A stretch of 64,000 bases of DNA from Aquatica leii (GCA_035610365.1 CM069435.1:9450001-9514000), one strand, 5' to 3'; shown: positions 1 through 12,250, counted from the stretch's first letter. Numbers and translations are program-made. Notes: generated by a model from the letters alone, not told the origin.

Positions 1-126
1 CCACTGGATTATTTCAAACATAAATAATAAATAAAATATAAAGACAAGTAGACAAATATTATGTAAATATAGACAAACAAACAAAAGTGTATAAATATAA
101 CTATGTATTAAATAAATAACTATATA

Positions 127-3100
127 TGACAACTCGCTAATAGTTTTGAATGAAGGACACCCTACGCATTTTAACGAATCCTCCGGAGGGTACAGTGCTA
201 TTGACCTATCTCTCGCTACGCCAACAATCGCTACGAACTTCACCTGGTCGATGCTAGAAGACCTTCACCATAGCGACCACTTCCCAATAGTGCTCCAATC
301 AAATATAAAAGCAAATACATATAAAGCAGACTGGAGGTTTAATACAACAAAAGCAAACTGGGCGCACTTCGCTGAAGTTATACAAACACCAAACTTAGAG
401 TGCGATATGGAATCTGCGGTAGTTAGCTTTACGACCTCGGTAGTTGAAGCAGCTTCTAAGTCAATGCCACTGACAGGGGGTAAGATGAAGCGTTCTCCAA
501 TGCCATGGTGGAACGACACAATTAAAAATCTAAACAGGAAGAAGAAACGTTTGCTAAACAGATATAAAAAACACCAAACAGAAGGAAATCTAATAGCATT
601 TAAAGTAGCAAGAGCACAGGAAAGATGGGAGAAGAGAAAGGCACAAAAACTATCATGGAGGAACTATACATCTAGTTTAAGTAGCACGAGTGCACAATCT
701 GAAATGTGGAGGAAAGTTAAATCTATAATAGGAACAAGCTCAGCACCTCAAAACCAAACATTGGAAGTAAACGGAAAAATATTCACAAACCCTCGGGAGG
801 TATCAAACCTCTTCGCAAAGTACTTTGAAAGCATCTCAAGCGACGCACAATACGACAAACCCTTCCTAACACAAAAAAGAACTCGCGAGAAAGACAAAAT
901 AAACTTCAATTCCGACGTTGGCGATAATTACAATGACAATTTTACTATGGCCGAGATGGAAAGGATTCTTAAACGGGCAAAAGATACAGCACCGGGACAT
1001 GATAAAATCACTTTTAGCATGATTAAACATCTTCCCCTAGAAATAAAAGTTATGCTACTGTCAATATACAACTCTATATGGCAAACAGGGCATTATCCCA
1101 CAGCATGGAAGCTAGCTACGATCGTTGCTCTACCTAAACCAGGGAAGGACGGAAGCAAAATGGAGAATTTTAAGCCCATCTAACTCACCTCCTGCTTATC
1201 GAAAGTGTTGGAATCGATGGTGAACTTCAGACTTGTCACGATATTGAAAAGTGAAGGAAGAATCAGCCACTATCAAGCAGGATTTAGGAGAGGCTATTCA
1301 ACCGTGGACCAGATAATACATTTGGACTACATTATAAACGAAGCTTTTACAAACAGACAACACGCACAAGCGGTTTTTTCGATATACAAAAGGCGTTCGA
1401 TACAGTGTGGAAATATGGAATTTCAGAAAAACTCCATAAATGGAACCTAAAAGAGCGCCTGCCCCGACTGATTCAAAACTTCCTAGAAAACAGAACTATG
1501 CAAGTAAAAATCGGAAGTACACTATCAAACACAGTATCCCAAAGCAATGGCATACCGCAGGGCTCGGTTCTTAGTGTGACTCTCTTTGCAATAGCAATTA
1601 ACAACATAGCTGACAAGATAAAGAACACGTCTCGAGCATTGCTATATGTGGACGATCTCTGCATTGTAAAAACGGGTCGAGATATGCAGGAAATATCAGT
1701 CGACCTGCAAGAAGATATTGCAACGGTAGTTGCAGACGCAGAAGAAAAGGGATTCAAACTCTCATCTGAAAAAACTCGCACTGTGCACTTCTGCAGACTT
1801 AGATTTGCCGCTATATCTCAAGGATGTATTAATACCTAGCGTAAACGAAATAAAATTCCTAGGCATAACCTTGGAATCCAAGCTTACTTGGAAATCACAC
1901 ATTAACAATGTGGTTACGAAGGCCAGATTAACGCTAAATCGACTAAGGATTCTAGGAAGCTACACATAGGGTGCGGACCCAGACACGTTGAAGAAACTGA
2001 TTAACTGCTTTGTAAGAAGTAAAATAGAGTACGGGTCCGTAGTGTACGGGTCGGCCGCAAGGACACACCTTAAGAAAATAGAGTCATTGTGGAACAAGGC
2101 ATTGCTATTGGCAACGGGTGTATTTAGGACGTCTCCAACTGAAAGCCTCAACGTAACAAATAATACTCTACCGTTAAAACTGAGACTGTAACAACAAAGA
2201 CTGCGATACGCCGTTAAACTCTGTACAAAACCCAAGCACTTCCTTATGACATCATTACGAATCCCCCTATGCACGACAAATATGAATGGCAGCAAACCCG
2301 AACAGTTCCGGCAATAATAGGTCTACACAAAGAGCTGTACTCTGAAAACCTGCTAAATAAAAAGTACTGGGAATCAACCAACGCTCTCCCACCATGGCAG
2401 CTGGAAGCGCCTCACATCGCCAACAGCGTAAATGAAAGTCAAGGCAGACGCATTCTAGTCAGAATACGAGCAACTGAAGACCGCAACGAGGTTTATGTGA
2501 TACAAGATGGAGCAATACTAGCGTGGAGGATGAGTGATATATACACGCGCTACAATTTCGAGTGTGTGGCACTACTAAAAGCGTTACAAGTGAGCGAACG
2601 CGTATCAGATAAAAACTTCGTAATTCTCTGTGACCTTAAATCCGTCAAAACTCTGCAAAACACATTTACAAATGACGCTTTAACGAAAAGAGTAATTGAA
2701 AAATGGAACACTTTACGTAACGCCGGCAAAATCATTAAATTTGTTAAAGAAAACCATGGGTATCTATCCGAAGACACGAAAAATGCCATAGAATGTTCAG
2801 ATCCGCTGGCGACAGAAGAAATTACCATTACAGATGTCCTGAAAGAAATTGCTAACAATAGTAATAAAAAATGGCAAATCTCGTGGGATAACAACAACAC
2901 TCAGCTGAGAAAACTTGCTCCTCAGGTACGCTCACAAGCGAATCTGAAGTCACAAAAGAAAAAAGATCAGGTGGTTCTGACCAGACTCAGGATAGGACAC
3001 ACAAGACTGACTCATAGTTACCTGCTACTCGGAGCAAACCCGAAAAGATGCGCACAATGCGGAGCATATTTCACTATTCTTCACGTGTTTGAAGAATGTA

Positions 3101-3316
3101 CAATTTTAGTAGAATATAGAGAGAAGCATGGGATAAATAACTTAATGGTATTAGCGAATCCAAATAAATTTAGCAACGTCCTGAAATTTCTGAGAGAGAC
3201 AAAGCTATACGAAGAAATATAGAATAGCGATGGACAACTAGCGGTACGGTGCCAATGATCTGAGTCGTCGACGCACTGTCCGCAAGTAAATCATGAAAGG
3301 TGAAGAAAAAAAAAAG
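127..3316 (+). mobile_element. 5'-truncated LINE (non-LTR retrotransposon), I/R1-like
   Basis: The element is bounded by an identical 13-bp direct repeat, AAATAACTATATA, at 114-126 and 3317-3329. It ends in an A-rich tail (GAAGAAAAAAAAAAG) just before the right copy. It begins inside the endonuclease domain, so it is a typical 5'-truncated LINE made by target-primed reverse transcription. The order endonuclease end, RT, RNase H-like domain and C-terminal CCHC-like finger fits the I/R1 group; I cannot fix the clade. The repeat is A/T-only, which weakens it slightly, but its exact match at both predicted ends is convincing. Confidence 0.88.
132..3222 (+). pseudogene. LINE ORF2 remnant: endonuclease C-terminus, RT, RNase H-like, zinc finger
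   Basis: The reading frame is broken into pieces at 146-1183, 1205-1450, 1405-1839, 1730-1969, 1988-2191 and 2269-3222. The first piece starts in the end of an APE-type endonuclease (SDHFPIVL) and runs into RT fingers (KPGKDGSKMENFKPI). The next pieces hold HYQAGFRRGYSTVDQI, GIPQGSVLS and the catalytic LLYVDDLCIV box. The last piece has an RNase H-like segment (FECVALLKAL, then VILCDLKSV) and a terminal C-x2-C...H-x4-C finger around RCAQCGAYF. Several frameshifts and a TAA at about 1182 make it non-functional. The YVDD box itself is intact. Confidence 0.88.
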
Positions 3317-3329
3317 AAATAACTATATA

Positions 3330-6246
3330 AATAAATAACTCTGCTAAATCTAAATAAATACGATAAAAATATCACAGAAATATCACAGATTTTTCTCTAA
3401 TCAGAATATCACAGTCAAGTATCGTCACCACTCAAAGACGACTTTTGCTTGGTGACCTTTTGTGGTTTGCCTATTCTTATTGTTATTTATAGGTTCGTGG
3501 TAAGACCTTTTGAGCAAAAAATGTTAATTATATTATTGTACGTAATTTAAGTAAAATTCTGTAATGCGTTATTCTTATCTATCTATTAAAACACAGTTTT
3601 TTCACAAACTTTTCAAAATTTATATGTAAAAAGGCAATATAAAATAATACTCTTTAAAAAGGCAAAAAGGACTTTATTTATCATTAATACAAAATTATCG
3701 AATTTTGATAATTAGTAGATTCTTTTAAATAGATGCTTTGAAAATGACTGTGAATTCTAAACTTGTTATGTTAACAATTGCTTCTCACTAACAAAAAAAA
3801 AATTACCACCACTAAGTTAAAGTGCCAATTTGTTCAAAAGTGGTTACTCAATATCTTGCTTCAATTTTTTACTTCTATCTCGGCATGCTCTCTTCACGCC
3901 TTTGTTGTTTTTTTTTCAACATTTTTTTTTATATGATCGTTCTATGTGGTGCCCGATCGGTTTTTGGGAGGTTTTTCTTCTACTTTTATTTCAAAAACTT
4001 GTTCTGTTTTACTAGTTTCGTCTATATGTCTTCAAACTGTTACAGTTGTTTCTCTTCTTTTATCACAGATTTTTTTTGTCTTTCTCAGATCCTTTCATTT
4101 TTAATTCTATCTTTTTTGTTCTACTAGTTACTCTTCTACAGTTGTAGTTTTGTTTTTGTATTTATCTCTCCATTGCATATAATTGTATTTAAGATTTGGT
4201 AATAAGCTGACTATGGTTCAAGTGATGACTTACTTTTATGCAAACATAAAAATTAAATATGAATACAAAAAAAACTAAACCAAAAGCAATCTTCTGAAAA
4301 ATAAAAACAAGAAAAAACACATTAAGAACGTTAGATAAGTAATGTTTTTATCTAACAAAATAAACAGGGATTATTTTGTGTGACATAAGACTAATGCCAA
4401 TTGCTTCATTTACCGTAAATTAAAAAATATTGAAATGTTAATTTTATTCATAACAAAATATGAATCAAATTATGTCGTAGCAGCATTTATGGTAACATTA
4501 TATAACTGAAATTGAAATTCTCATATTGTTTATCGTCTAAAAGATCAAGACCTACACATAAAATTTTGTTGCATAACTAAAGAATTACACTAAAACATCA
4601 TAAATATTTTGGTTTACAAAAGGAGTTGCAGAGGTCGATTAAGTTATAGCGAAAAGGTTTAAAGTCAAACTATGTCAAAGGTCACCAATCGCCATCGTTT
4701 TCTAAATTGTAAATACACGTCAGATATATTTGTTTATTTAAGATTGGCAATATTTATATTTTTTTTTATTTATTTATTAGCGTAGCAATGAGCTTTAATT
4801 AAATTGACTAAACTTTTCTACAGATTATGTGAAAACGTTCTATCGGTATAAAAATGGTAACATCTACTACATGTCTGGGTATGTTTTCAGAAGTATGTTA
4901 CGCTTTGTTAATCAATGTCATAATTGAAACTTTTGCATTTTACCACAACGCACACCTGTCTAGTATAAATGAATCACCAGGTGCAATTTGACGGTTGATG
5001 ATTATAAAAAGCATTTTATGCAATGGGTATTCCAAAAATTGTTTATGAATATTTATAACAAAGCATAGAACGTTTAACAGTATTTGATATTACTATTATA
5101 TATGAGAAATCGTTAATTTAAATAATAATTTTACACTCTTTGACATATAAACTTAATTTGCATTAAATAATTTACTAATGGTTCCAAATACATCAATTAT
5201 ACAATTATTATATTACCAAAAAACTACTAAATTCAGTTTCTGGTACTTGTCAAACATTTAAAATACAACGTAAAAGTTCTTAAATGCAAAATAATATAAT
5301 CATGTAAGAAATAATATGATTTAATTCAAAATTTTTATTCGACAAATAAGTACACATAGTTAATTTTAAGATACATATAACATTGAAGATTATATGCGGA
5401 AAAATACTACAAGCAACCTGAATGTTATGAGGTATGCGATGATCTATCAAGAAAAAACTAAGATGAATATAAAACTTATAAATTATGGGGGCACGAAGAA
5501 TATTCAACTTGCAGAAACATCGAAAATTAATTTGCAACTTTTACAAGTAAAGCTATTGCTTTAGGAATTTTTCTCCACGCATTACAGTGGGACAAATGAC
5601 CAAACGCGAACATTATTATTATTGATAGAAAAATATTTCTACAAATTTTTGAATGATAGAAAGGCGTGTTTTATAAGGATTTTTTAAACAGTATTATTGA
5701 GAAAAATATAAATAAATATATGTAAATTATAATTTTAATCATTGTCACTAGTTACTAATTCTGATAATTTGTTCAGAAACATTTTTTGAAATCGCGATTA
5801 CTATATCTTCCTCTCATTCAACTTAAACAACAGTATAGCTTTCCTTAAACAAATTTAAATTAAAAGAAATATCAGTTTTATTGAAATATACTTACGTAAC
5901 GAACATGAACTCTCTTCGTAACAATACAAAATATTATACTTCTTTTTGTTCAAGACTAGGAAAATTTATTGTATGCACTTTACATCACGCATAACACAAA
6001 ACTAAATTGATAATTAGATGCACATCTTTTTAATAGTTTATATAATACACTAGTTGGTGGAGGCATCGTCCTATTGCGTTCTTGTATAAACTTGTATAAA
6101 TAGGCCAGACTCATGTTATTGCTTGTATTTTATGCACCTGCCTATATTTATATTTTAATTAGGATGTAAGAATTGTTATTAATTTATTCATTGTTATTTA
6201 TTTTAACTTCCACTGATATTTTTCAGGAACGCCAAAATTAATTTTA
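3330..6246. other. AT-rich sequence without recognisable genes
   Basis: Both strands carry stops throughout, with only short low-complexity frames such as the T-rich phenylalanine-rich one at 3822-4127. I see no RNA gene, array or element end before about 6250. Short A and T runs and TTTA repeats (about 4750-4770) are the only local structure. Confidence 0.6.
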
Positions 6247-6251
6247 ATTTT

Positions 6252-6297
6252 CCACGGACCTCTTAAATAAACCCTGGGACTACTTTGGAAACCACTG
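6252..6297. repeat. hAT-type terminal inverted repeat, orphan end
   Basis: Read on the minus strand the segment starts CAGTGGTTTCCAAAGTAG, a typical end of Charlie-like hAT elements. The matching opposite end was not found upstream, nor was a second copy of the adjacent 8-mer CTTTAGAT. It is probably the surviving end of a decayed non-autonomous hAT copy. The call rests only on this terminal sequence. Confidence 0.45.
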
Positions 6298-6849
6298 CTT
6301 TAGATGATCAACCAACCACCATAACTAATCTTGTCTTTTCCAATTTTCTATTCTCTTTGGGCTGCCGTTTTATGAAGTTTATGCTATAATAAAATAAATA
6401 AAACAATCAAAAACTTCATCCATACGTGCAACAGTAACAAGCTGAAACCGTATGCATTTTCATCTACTTCTCTTACACTGACTGTCTCCAGATCGTTCAT
6501 TGAAGGTTGTTACAAATATAATATTTTTGTGCGGATGTTACTATAGTAGAATTTTTTTTTCATTTAACATCCTAAAGAAACTTTTTCTCTGCAAAACAAA
6601 CCTATTTAGATAAATTGCTAATTTATTCTTTTATGTAACCAGTCTTATGTTTTCAATGTATGGTTGTTTCTTCTTTAAACTGCAACCATATTTTACTGAG
6701 GAATATCATAGATTTTGCCACAGAATTAATATAAGTTGAAATACCATTAGACATGGTTGCAAATACTTCCAATTTGATTACGGTTTCGACATACGTACGA
6801 GTGTGATGGCAGTAAGTATCAGTAGAAAACGCAGGCTGAAAACTGATCA
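6298..6849. other. No gene seen
   Basis: AT-rich sequence between the orphan hAT end and the presumed gypsy 3' LTR. The only frame, minus 6653-6850, is short and unlike anything I recognise. Confidence 0.5.
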
Positions 6850-7260
6850 TTCAAAGATAAATAGATAAACTTATATTTGTTTGTTTACGTTGATGGAAAA
6901 CCTGTTTACCTAAAAATAAAAACTTACGGAAATTTGTATAAAACAATAATACGCTATCATTAATAGGTTCACAGTTGTTTACTTTAAAAGTCACGTTCAC
7001 TTTCCTTGATGTACACTTTATTTATTTAAATCTTCGCACGTGCTAATCACCTATTTATCTTCAGCGTAACAACACTTTAACTTTATTCAGTAACTGACGA
7101 TACAGGAAAGCTGACCTTCCGCATGCTCAAACACTTCTTATACATTCATGTTATCTCGGTCTAGAACATTCGCAACCTTTCTGCATTTATCGTTCGCTAT
7201 CTGGAATTTTGCTTTATCGAATCATAGATTCGACGTTATTCGAGAATGTTCTACTGCCCT
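6850..7260 (-). repeat. Degraded 3' LTR of the gypsy element (tentative)
   Basis: The blocks GTTGTTTACTTTAAAAGTCACG (6973 on), TTATTTATTTAAA and CGGTCTAGAACATTCG line up in order with parts of the 5' LTR at 12274-12748. The overall match is weak. The U3 boundary is unclear because the downstream reading frame runs to 7222. It could also be a different LTR subfamily joined by recombination. Confidence 0.4.
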
Positions 7261-7264
7261 CTTC

Positions 7265-7842
7265 TTAAGCCTGTTCTGTCCCAGAACAGGAAGCCGGATG
7301 CAACCGCCGGTAGAATGGATCCTGGCGATAGCGGCAGATCTTTCCATTTTGGTAACGGCCTTGGGCATAAAAGTAGCAGTCAATGGACTTGCCCTGACCC
7401 GATTGTCCACTAAGGTGGTAACTGCAGACCAACACTTGAACGTTTGTTCCTCGAAAGACGACCTCCAGCATATTTCGAATGTCCTCCAACCCAATTGGTC
7501 TAGGCCACAACCAAGCTTGGGTACTGCCAATTTTTTAATTTTGTGGAACTCCATTTTTCTCTTTTGGTTCCATAATGTTCGCCACAAATTTTCGTATAAG
7601 GACTTGCTGCGTGAGTATTTCTTGGTGACCAGATAGAAAACGAAGCGTCTGTTACCGCGTAGTCTTAAAACTTTTCCCACTGCCGGTTGCTGTCTTCGTA
7701 GTTTATCTAGCTGCCCAAACTTCTTTTTAAACACGACTGCAACCCCTCTGGACATGTCAAGAACTTCATTACACGCAATGTGCAATGGCGTAATCTTTTC
7801 GTGTTTAGAACAGGTCTTGTTGTTCCTCGCTGGTAACTCCAA
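7265..7842 (-). pseudogene. Macro domain, OARD1/TARG1-like ADP-ribose-protein hydrolase, inside a gypsy element
   Basis: From ATG at 7842 the frame reads a macro domain of the OARD1 (TARG1) type. It shows the loop MSRGVAVVFKKKFG, then RRQQPAVGKVLRLRG, RFVFYLVTKKYSRSKSLYENL, and KLAVPKLGCGLDQLGW. Human OARD1 uses a lysine just after the LITK strand and an aspartate in GCGLD; both are present here (LVTKK and GCGLD). After GCGLDQLGW the domain continues in another minus frame (LEDIRNMLEVVFRG), so there is one frameshift near 7490. The family removes ADP-ribose from modified glutamates and deacylates O-acetyl-ADP-ribose. It lies directly 3' of integrase, as an extra domain or ORF of the element. 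A host gene at this place is unlikely because the gypsy LTR-like sequence follows. Confidence 0.88.
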
Positions 7843-7859
7843 ACCTAGCTTTTCCAGAA

Positions 7860-8653
7860 CCTCCGTATAAGCTCATAAACTTCTTGGACTCCATGCCTTC
7901 GCTTTGATTCCTGGTTCAGCTGCTTACTACTCTGGTTCGGACCAGACCATGTCGTTAGGTTGAAACCCACCATTTTGCCTTGACGTCATATCTAGTCTTC
8001 ATCCTGAAACTGGCAATTTGTGCGTATTACGGACCTCTTCATGTATTTCGTCTAGCCTCTTGGTCAGCTTGCTGACGTAATCTTCTCCAGCAACTTCTTC
8101 TTCCGATCTTCGTTCAAATTGGAGGTCGCTTGGCAATCGTATTTCGCGACCGAGCATCACACAGGATGATGTATGGTCTGTGCTTTCGTAAACGGATGAT
8201 CGGTATGCCATTAGGAAAAGGTGCAAATATTGATCCCAGTCTCTTTGGTGTTTGGACACTACCTTAGCTAAGTACTCCCATTGTTCGATTCATCCGCTCA
8301 ACCATGCCATCAGATTGAGGGTGGAGAAGCGTCGTCCTAGTTTTCTTAATTCCCAACAGTCGGCAAACTTCTTGAAACAGCCCAGACCTAAAGTTACGGC
8401 CTTGATCGGAGTGTAATTCCAACGGAACTCCAAACCGACAGAAAAACTCTTTTACTAATACGTCTGCGACTGTAGCTGCTTCTTCATTGGGTATGGCGTA
8501 AGTCTTGGTCCATTTCGTGAAATAATCCATTGCCAACAAGATGTATTTATTTCCCGAATCGGATTCTGGGAACGGTCCTGCGATGTCAATCGCTACTCTT
8601 TTTAAAGGGCTTCCTACGTTGTATTGCTTTATGGGTGCTTTGCGCTTTCTCAC
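7860..8653 (-). pseudogene. Ty3/gypsy integrase, catalytic core and truncated C-terminus
   Basis: The 8264-8653 frame holds the rve core with all three acidic residues in their motifs: the first D in RVAIDIAGPFPESDSG, the second in ELHSDQGRNF, and the glutamate in SDGMVERMNRT. A second frame, 7999-8259, continues with QRDWDQYLHLFLMAYRSSVY and MLGREIRLPSDL. A third short frame after that reads RMKTRYDVKA and then, shifted, GGFQPNDMVWSEPE before a stop. The usual basic or chromodomain-like tail is therefore missing or replaced, and the macro domain starts about 80 bases further on. Confidence 0.9.
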
Positions 8654-8692
8654 TGGACTATTTCTTGATGAGCAGCTCGTGCAATTACGGCA

Positions 8693-9529
8693 CTATTTCA
8701 TGACGTCCTCTTTGCAGTTCATCCAGTGAAATCGTTCTTGCACTTTATCCAATGTCTTCTTAATGCCAAAGTGTCCTTCTGATGTCCCATCGTGGACATG
8801 CTTCAACACTTCTGACACCCTGCTCTTCGGCACTACCAACTGTAGTCTGTTTCCCGTGCCCTCGACACTTTTTAAGGATCGCTTAAGAAGAGCGTCTTCT
8901 ACTATCAACGAGTTCCACTGCGCCCAGTACGCTTTGACGTTTTTGCCCAAAGCACTCACTTCTTCACAGGTTGGTCGTCGCCCGCTGTCTTTCCAGACCA
9001 GGAGTAGTCTTATTTCAGGATCGTTTTCTTGTTCGCGACGTAACTGCTCAGGTTCCCAGTCATCATCAACCATAGCAGTTCTCCGGAGGCATTCAACTTT
9101 TTCTTCCAGTCGCGAACAATGGCTGCAGTCCGCCGGACATGGTCTTCTGGACAAGGCATCAGCGTTCCGATGACTGCTTCCGGCACGGTGTTCTGTGTCA
9201 TAGTCATACTCTTGCAGTCTCTCGATCCATCTTGCCACTTGTCCTTCCGGGTTACGGAACTGCAGTAGCCATTTTAAAGCGGCGTGATCTGTTCTCAGTA
9301 AAAATTTTTGTCCATACAAATACTTATAGAAATGTTTGATGGACTTAACGTCTGCTAACAGTTTCCTCCTAGTCACGCAATAATTCCTTTCTGGCCTGGA
9401 CAAAATCTTGCTAAAATACGCAATAACTTTTTCTTGTCCATCTTGAACCTGCGAAAGGACCGCGTTTATAGCCAGATTGCTTGCGTCGGTATCCAAAACA
9501 AATTTTCCATATTCTTTTGGATAACTCAA
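8693..9529 (-). pseudogene. Ty3/gypsy RNase H and integrase zinc-binding domain
   Basis: An open stretch of 278 codons. It starts with the RNase H domain: KFVLDTDASNLAINAVLSQV with the catalytic aspartates, VIAYFSKILSRPERNY, LRTDHAALKWLLQFRNPEGQ and HRNADALSRRPC. A linker of about 110 residues leads to the HHCC-type integrase N-terminus (VLKHVHDGTSEGHFGIKKTL, WMNCKEDVMK). It is the longest intact piece of this pol and suggests moderate age. Confidence 0.92.
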
Positions 9530-9543
9530 AATCGGCGAAGTGA

Positions 9544-10250
9544 CTAGGGCCTATTTTAGTTGAATAAAAGAATTTTTGCTGTTTTTATTCTATCTAAATT
9601 CTGCTCTTTCTGCCGTCAATTTTGTCAATGGTTTGGCAATATTGGCAAATCCGGGTACAAATCGTCTATAATAGGTGCGCAGTCCAAGAAAACTTCGGAC
9701 TTGATGTGTGTCGATTGGTCTTGGCCATGCTTGCACTGCTTGAATTTTGTCTGGGTCAGCCTTTACTCCATCTCTAGATACGACGTGGCCAAGATATTGC
9801 ACTTCCTTCTTAAATACGTGGCACTTCTTTGGGCTCAGTTTGAGATTAGCCCCACGTAGTCGCTAAAACACTTCTTCCAAGTTGTTCAAGTGTTCTCCAA
9901 ACGGCTTTCCAACCACGATCACGTCTTCCAAAATAATCCGCGCAAGATGGTCTCCATCAAATGCTTGCTTCCAATAATAAAAGCTGTTTTTTCACGATCC
10001 GTGGGTTCTAATTCTACCTGTCAGTATCCACTCTTTAAATCTAACGTAAAAGACCATTGGGATCCCGACAGGGTGTCTAACGTATCATCAGTTCTAGGTA
10101 AAAGTTAACTGTCCTTTTTGGTCACGTCGTTTAGCTGTCTGTAGTCTACGCAAAATCTCGTTGATCCATCTTTCTTCTTCACGAGTACCACTGGGGATGC
10201 CCATGGACTATTTGAAGGTTCAATCACGCCTTCTCTCTCCATATCCGTAA
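9544..10250 (-). pseudogene. Ty3/gypsy reverse transcriptase, degenerate
   Basis: Translation on the minus strand in shifting frames gives [35 protein letters not shown] and LDTLSGSQWSFTLDLKSGY, then RT-connection sequence. The YLDD active-site region is damaged: only ILEDVIVVGKPFGEHLNNLE remains after a small deletion. The end is clear in 9590-9802 (QYLGHVVSRDGVKADPDKI, VRSFLGLRTYYRRFVPGF). At least four frame breaks are present. Confidence 0.9.
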
Positions 10251-10880
10251 TTATTGTTTTCTTACTGGCATCGTTTTTTTTACTCGTACTAAAGTTCTGC
10301 CAACGAGTAGTCCTTTTTTAACTATACCGCCCTCCATTGGTTCAATCGCGCGTATGTAGCCTTCCCGGAGATTTTTATCTAGGCGTGCCATCAACACACT
10401 TTCCGTCCTTGCAGGCAGAATCATGTCTTCACTCAAAAAGACTCGCACGGCTGCCTCTGACGAATGAAAAGGAATTTCTTCATCGTCGATCTTCAGAACA
10501 TTGTTCTTCGTATCCAAATGGAACCCATACTTCTTTATCACATCCATTCCTAGGATAACTTCTTCCGTGATGTCGGCTACCAGTACTTGATGGTCGAGTA
10601 CTCCATTTCCCAAACCAATGGTTACTTTGACATGTCCGTAGGTATTTCGTCGCGGGTCGCCGTTCGAATTCGTACTGTTACTGGTGATGTCTTCTCGGTT
10701 TCCAATAAAATGTCAGGACGAATGATGGTCTTTGTCGCTCCCGTGTGAACCAGTAACTGGACGCTTTGTCCACTGATCTTGCCATCGAGATAAATGCTAT
10801 GCAATTGCTCCCTAGGCGATGCCATTTGGATGGTAATCTCCTGAGCCTGACTAGATGAGATTACTTTTTGTCTCTTTTGG
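10251..10880 (-). pseudogene. Ty3/gypsy aspartic protease
   Basis: The protease starts in the 10622-11212 frame with HSIYLDGKISGQSVQLLVHTGATKTIIRPDILL. The catalytic D-T-G-A is changed to H-T-G-A here, which would inactivate it. The second half, in 10251-10613, reads HQVLVADITEEVILGMDVIK, with the ILGMD signature of the hydrophobic flap core. The frame then runs toward RT without a clear cleavage site. Confidence 0.85.
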
Positions 10881-12071
10881 TCGCCTCGTTCCAAATTTTT
10901 TAGCGCTCTTCTTGTCCTCTTTTTAGGTTTAGTACGATGCCGTCGTACATGGCCTATTTCACCGCAGTTCAAAATTGTTACTTTTCTTTCCCGAAGTATT
11001 CTTCGCGTTATCTCCTCGATGCTTTCCAGTGTCTGCGCGGGTACTTCTGCAGCACAGCAGAGTCTATGACCGTCTCGTTGCAATGCTTGTTTTGCTGCTT
11101 CAAACTCTAAAACATGCATTAAAGCGTCATCCAATGTCTTCGATCGAGCTAACCGGAGAGTCTGTTGCGTGTCGCTGTCTCGGAGGCCGTCTACAAAGGT
11201 TTGAATAGCCAACTGCTCAAAGAAGGTATCTGGTGCTGTGGGATACGCAAGTCGTGTTAATCTGGCGATGTTAGCCTCAAACTCTTAAAGACCGGCAGTT
11301 TTCTGAACCCGACTTTTAATTTGAGTTTGATACACTTGTTGAAGATGGGCATCTCCATATCTCATTTCTAATCGTGAAATTAAGAGTTCGCAATTTTCTT
11401 GTAACGGGTCAGGAACAGTTTGCAAAATTCCAAGCGCTTCTCCGCGTAAGGACACAATTAAAGACGTCGCTTTCTGCTTGTTGCTCTAACCATTAGCTGT
11501 AGGTGCGGCTTCGAACTGCTTGTAGTAGGTTGACCATGGAACTTTACCATCAAAATTCGGAGGTTCAACTTTAAACTTGTGAGTGCTTTCTTCTCGATGG
11601 CCTATTATTAAATCTTCACTCGCGACGCTTCCTTCACCGTGACAATTCATTTGGTTCATTTTTTCTTCAAGCAGTTTTATTTTGTCTTCTAATTAGTCTT
11701 ATATTGCTTCTATTTTCTCATTCACAAATTCGCAAATTTCTTCTTTTAAGTTTAACATATCTGCTTGGGTTTCCTCTTGAACAATTTTAATTTGATATTC
11801 TATGCTCGTTCGTATTTCTTCTTTTAAACTTCTAGAATTTTCCAACAATTTATCTTCTATTTTTTTAGAATTTTTTTCCATTTCTTCCATTTTTCTTAAA
11901 TTTTTGCATTTTTCTGGAATTTTCCGACCGTTTTTCTTCAATTTTCTGTGAATTTTTGTCCATTTTCCTATTATTTTCTTCCATATTTTTATTCATCGAT
12001 TCGAGAATTTCAAATATTTTTGAATCCATTTTAACTGCTTGCAAACGCGTCACCGACATAAATTTAACCAC
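10880..12071 (-). pseudogene. Ty3/gypsy gag with N-terminal coiled coil and CCHC knuckle remnant
   Basis: The N-terminal frames (11865-12071 and 11699-11941) are rich in K, E, N and M in heptad-like order (KIEEKRSENSRKMQKFKKN; EETQADMLNLKEEICEFV) and look like a coiled coil. Downstream the capsid-like part FKVEPPNFDGKVPWSTYYKQ is read in one frame and the rest, AIQTFVDGLRDSDTQQTL, in another. The remnant ILNCGEIGHVRRHRTK is a CCHC knuckle whose last cysteine is gone. Several stops make it non-functional. Confidence 0.82.
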
Positions 12072-12250
12072 AAATAATAATAAAAATTTAATAACACTAA
12101 ATTTTAATAATGCTCGACAATAGTATAACGAAATGGAACAAATACGATTAAACGCGAACTAAAGTTTTATTTATTTGCGCGATTAATGTTTTTATTACGG
12201 GAGCGATATCGCGAACAGCTTTATCTATTTGCACGATTTCGACGGGTTTT

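Noticed and set aside
3822..4127. T-rich frames encoding F/Y/C-rich peptides
   Set aside because: Composition artefact of a poly-pyrimidine stretch; no family match, start context or conservation evidence.
7270..7290. Palindrome CCTGTTCTG-TCC-CAGAACAGG as a regulatory operator
   Set aside because: It lies inside the macro-domain reading frame; nothing else supports a site, and a 9-bp arm palindrome alone is weak.
7148..7636. 162-codon plus-strand frame
   Set aside because: Antisense to the macro domain, whose protein motifs are unmistakable.
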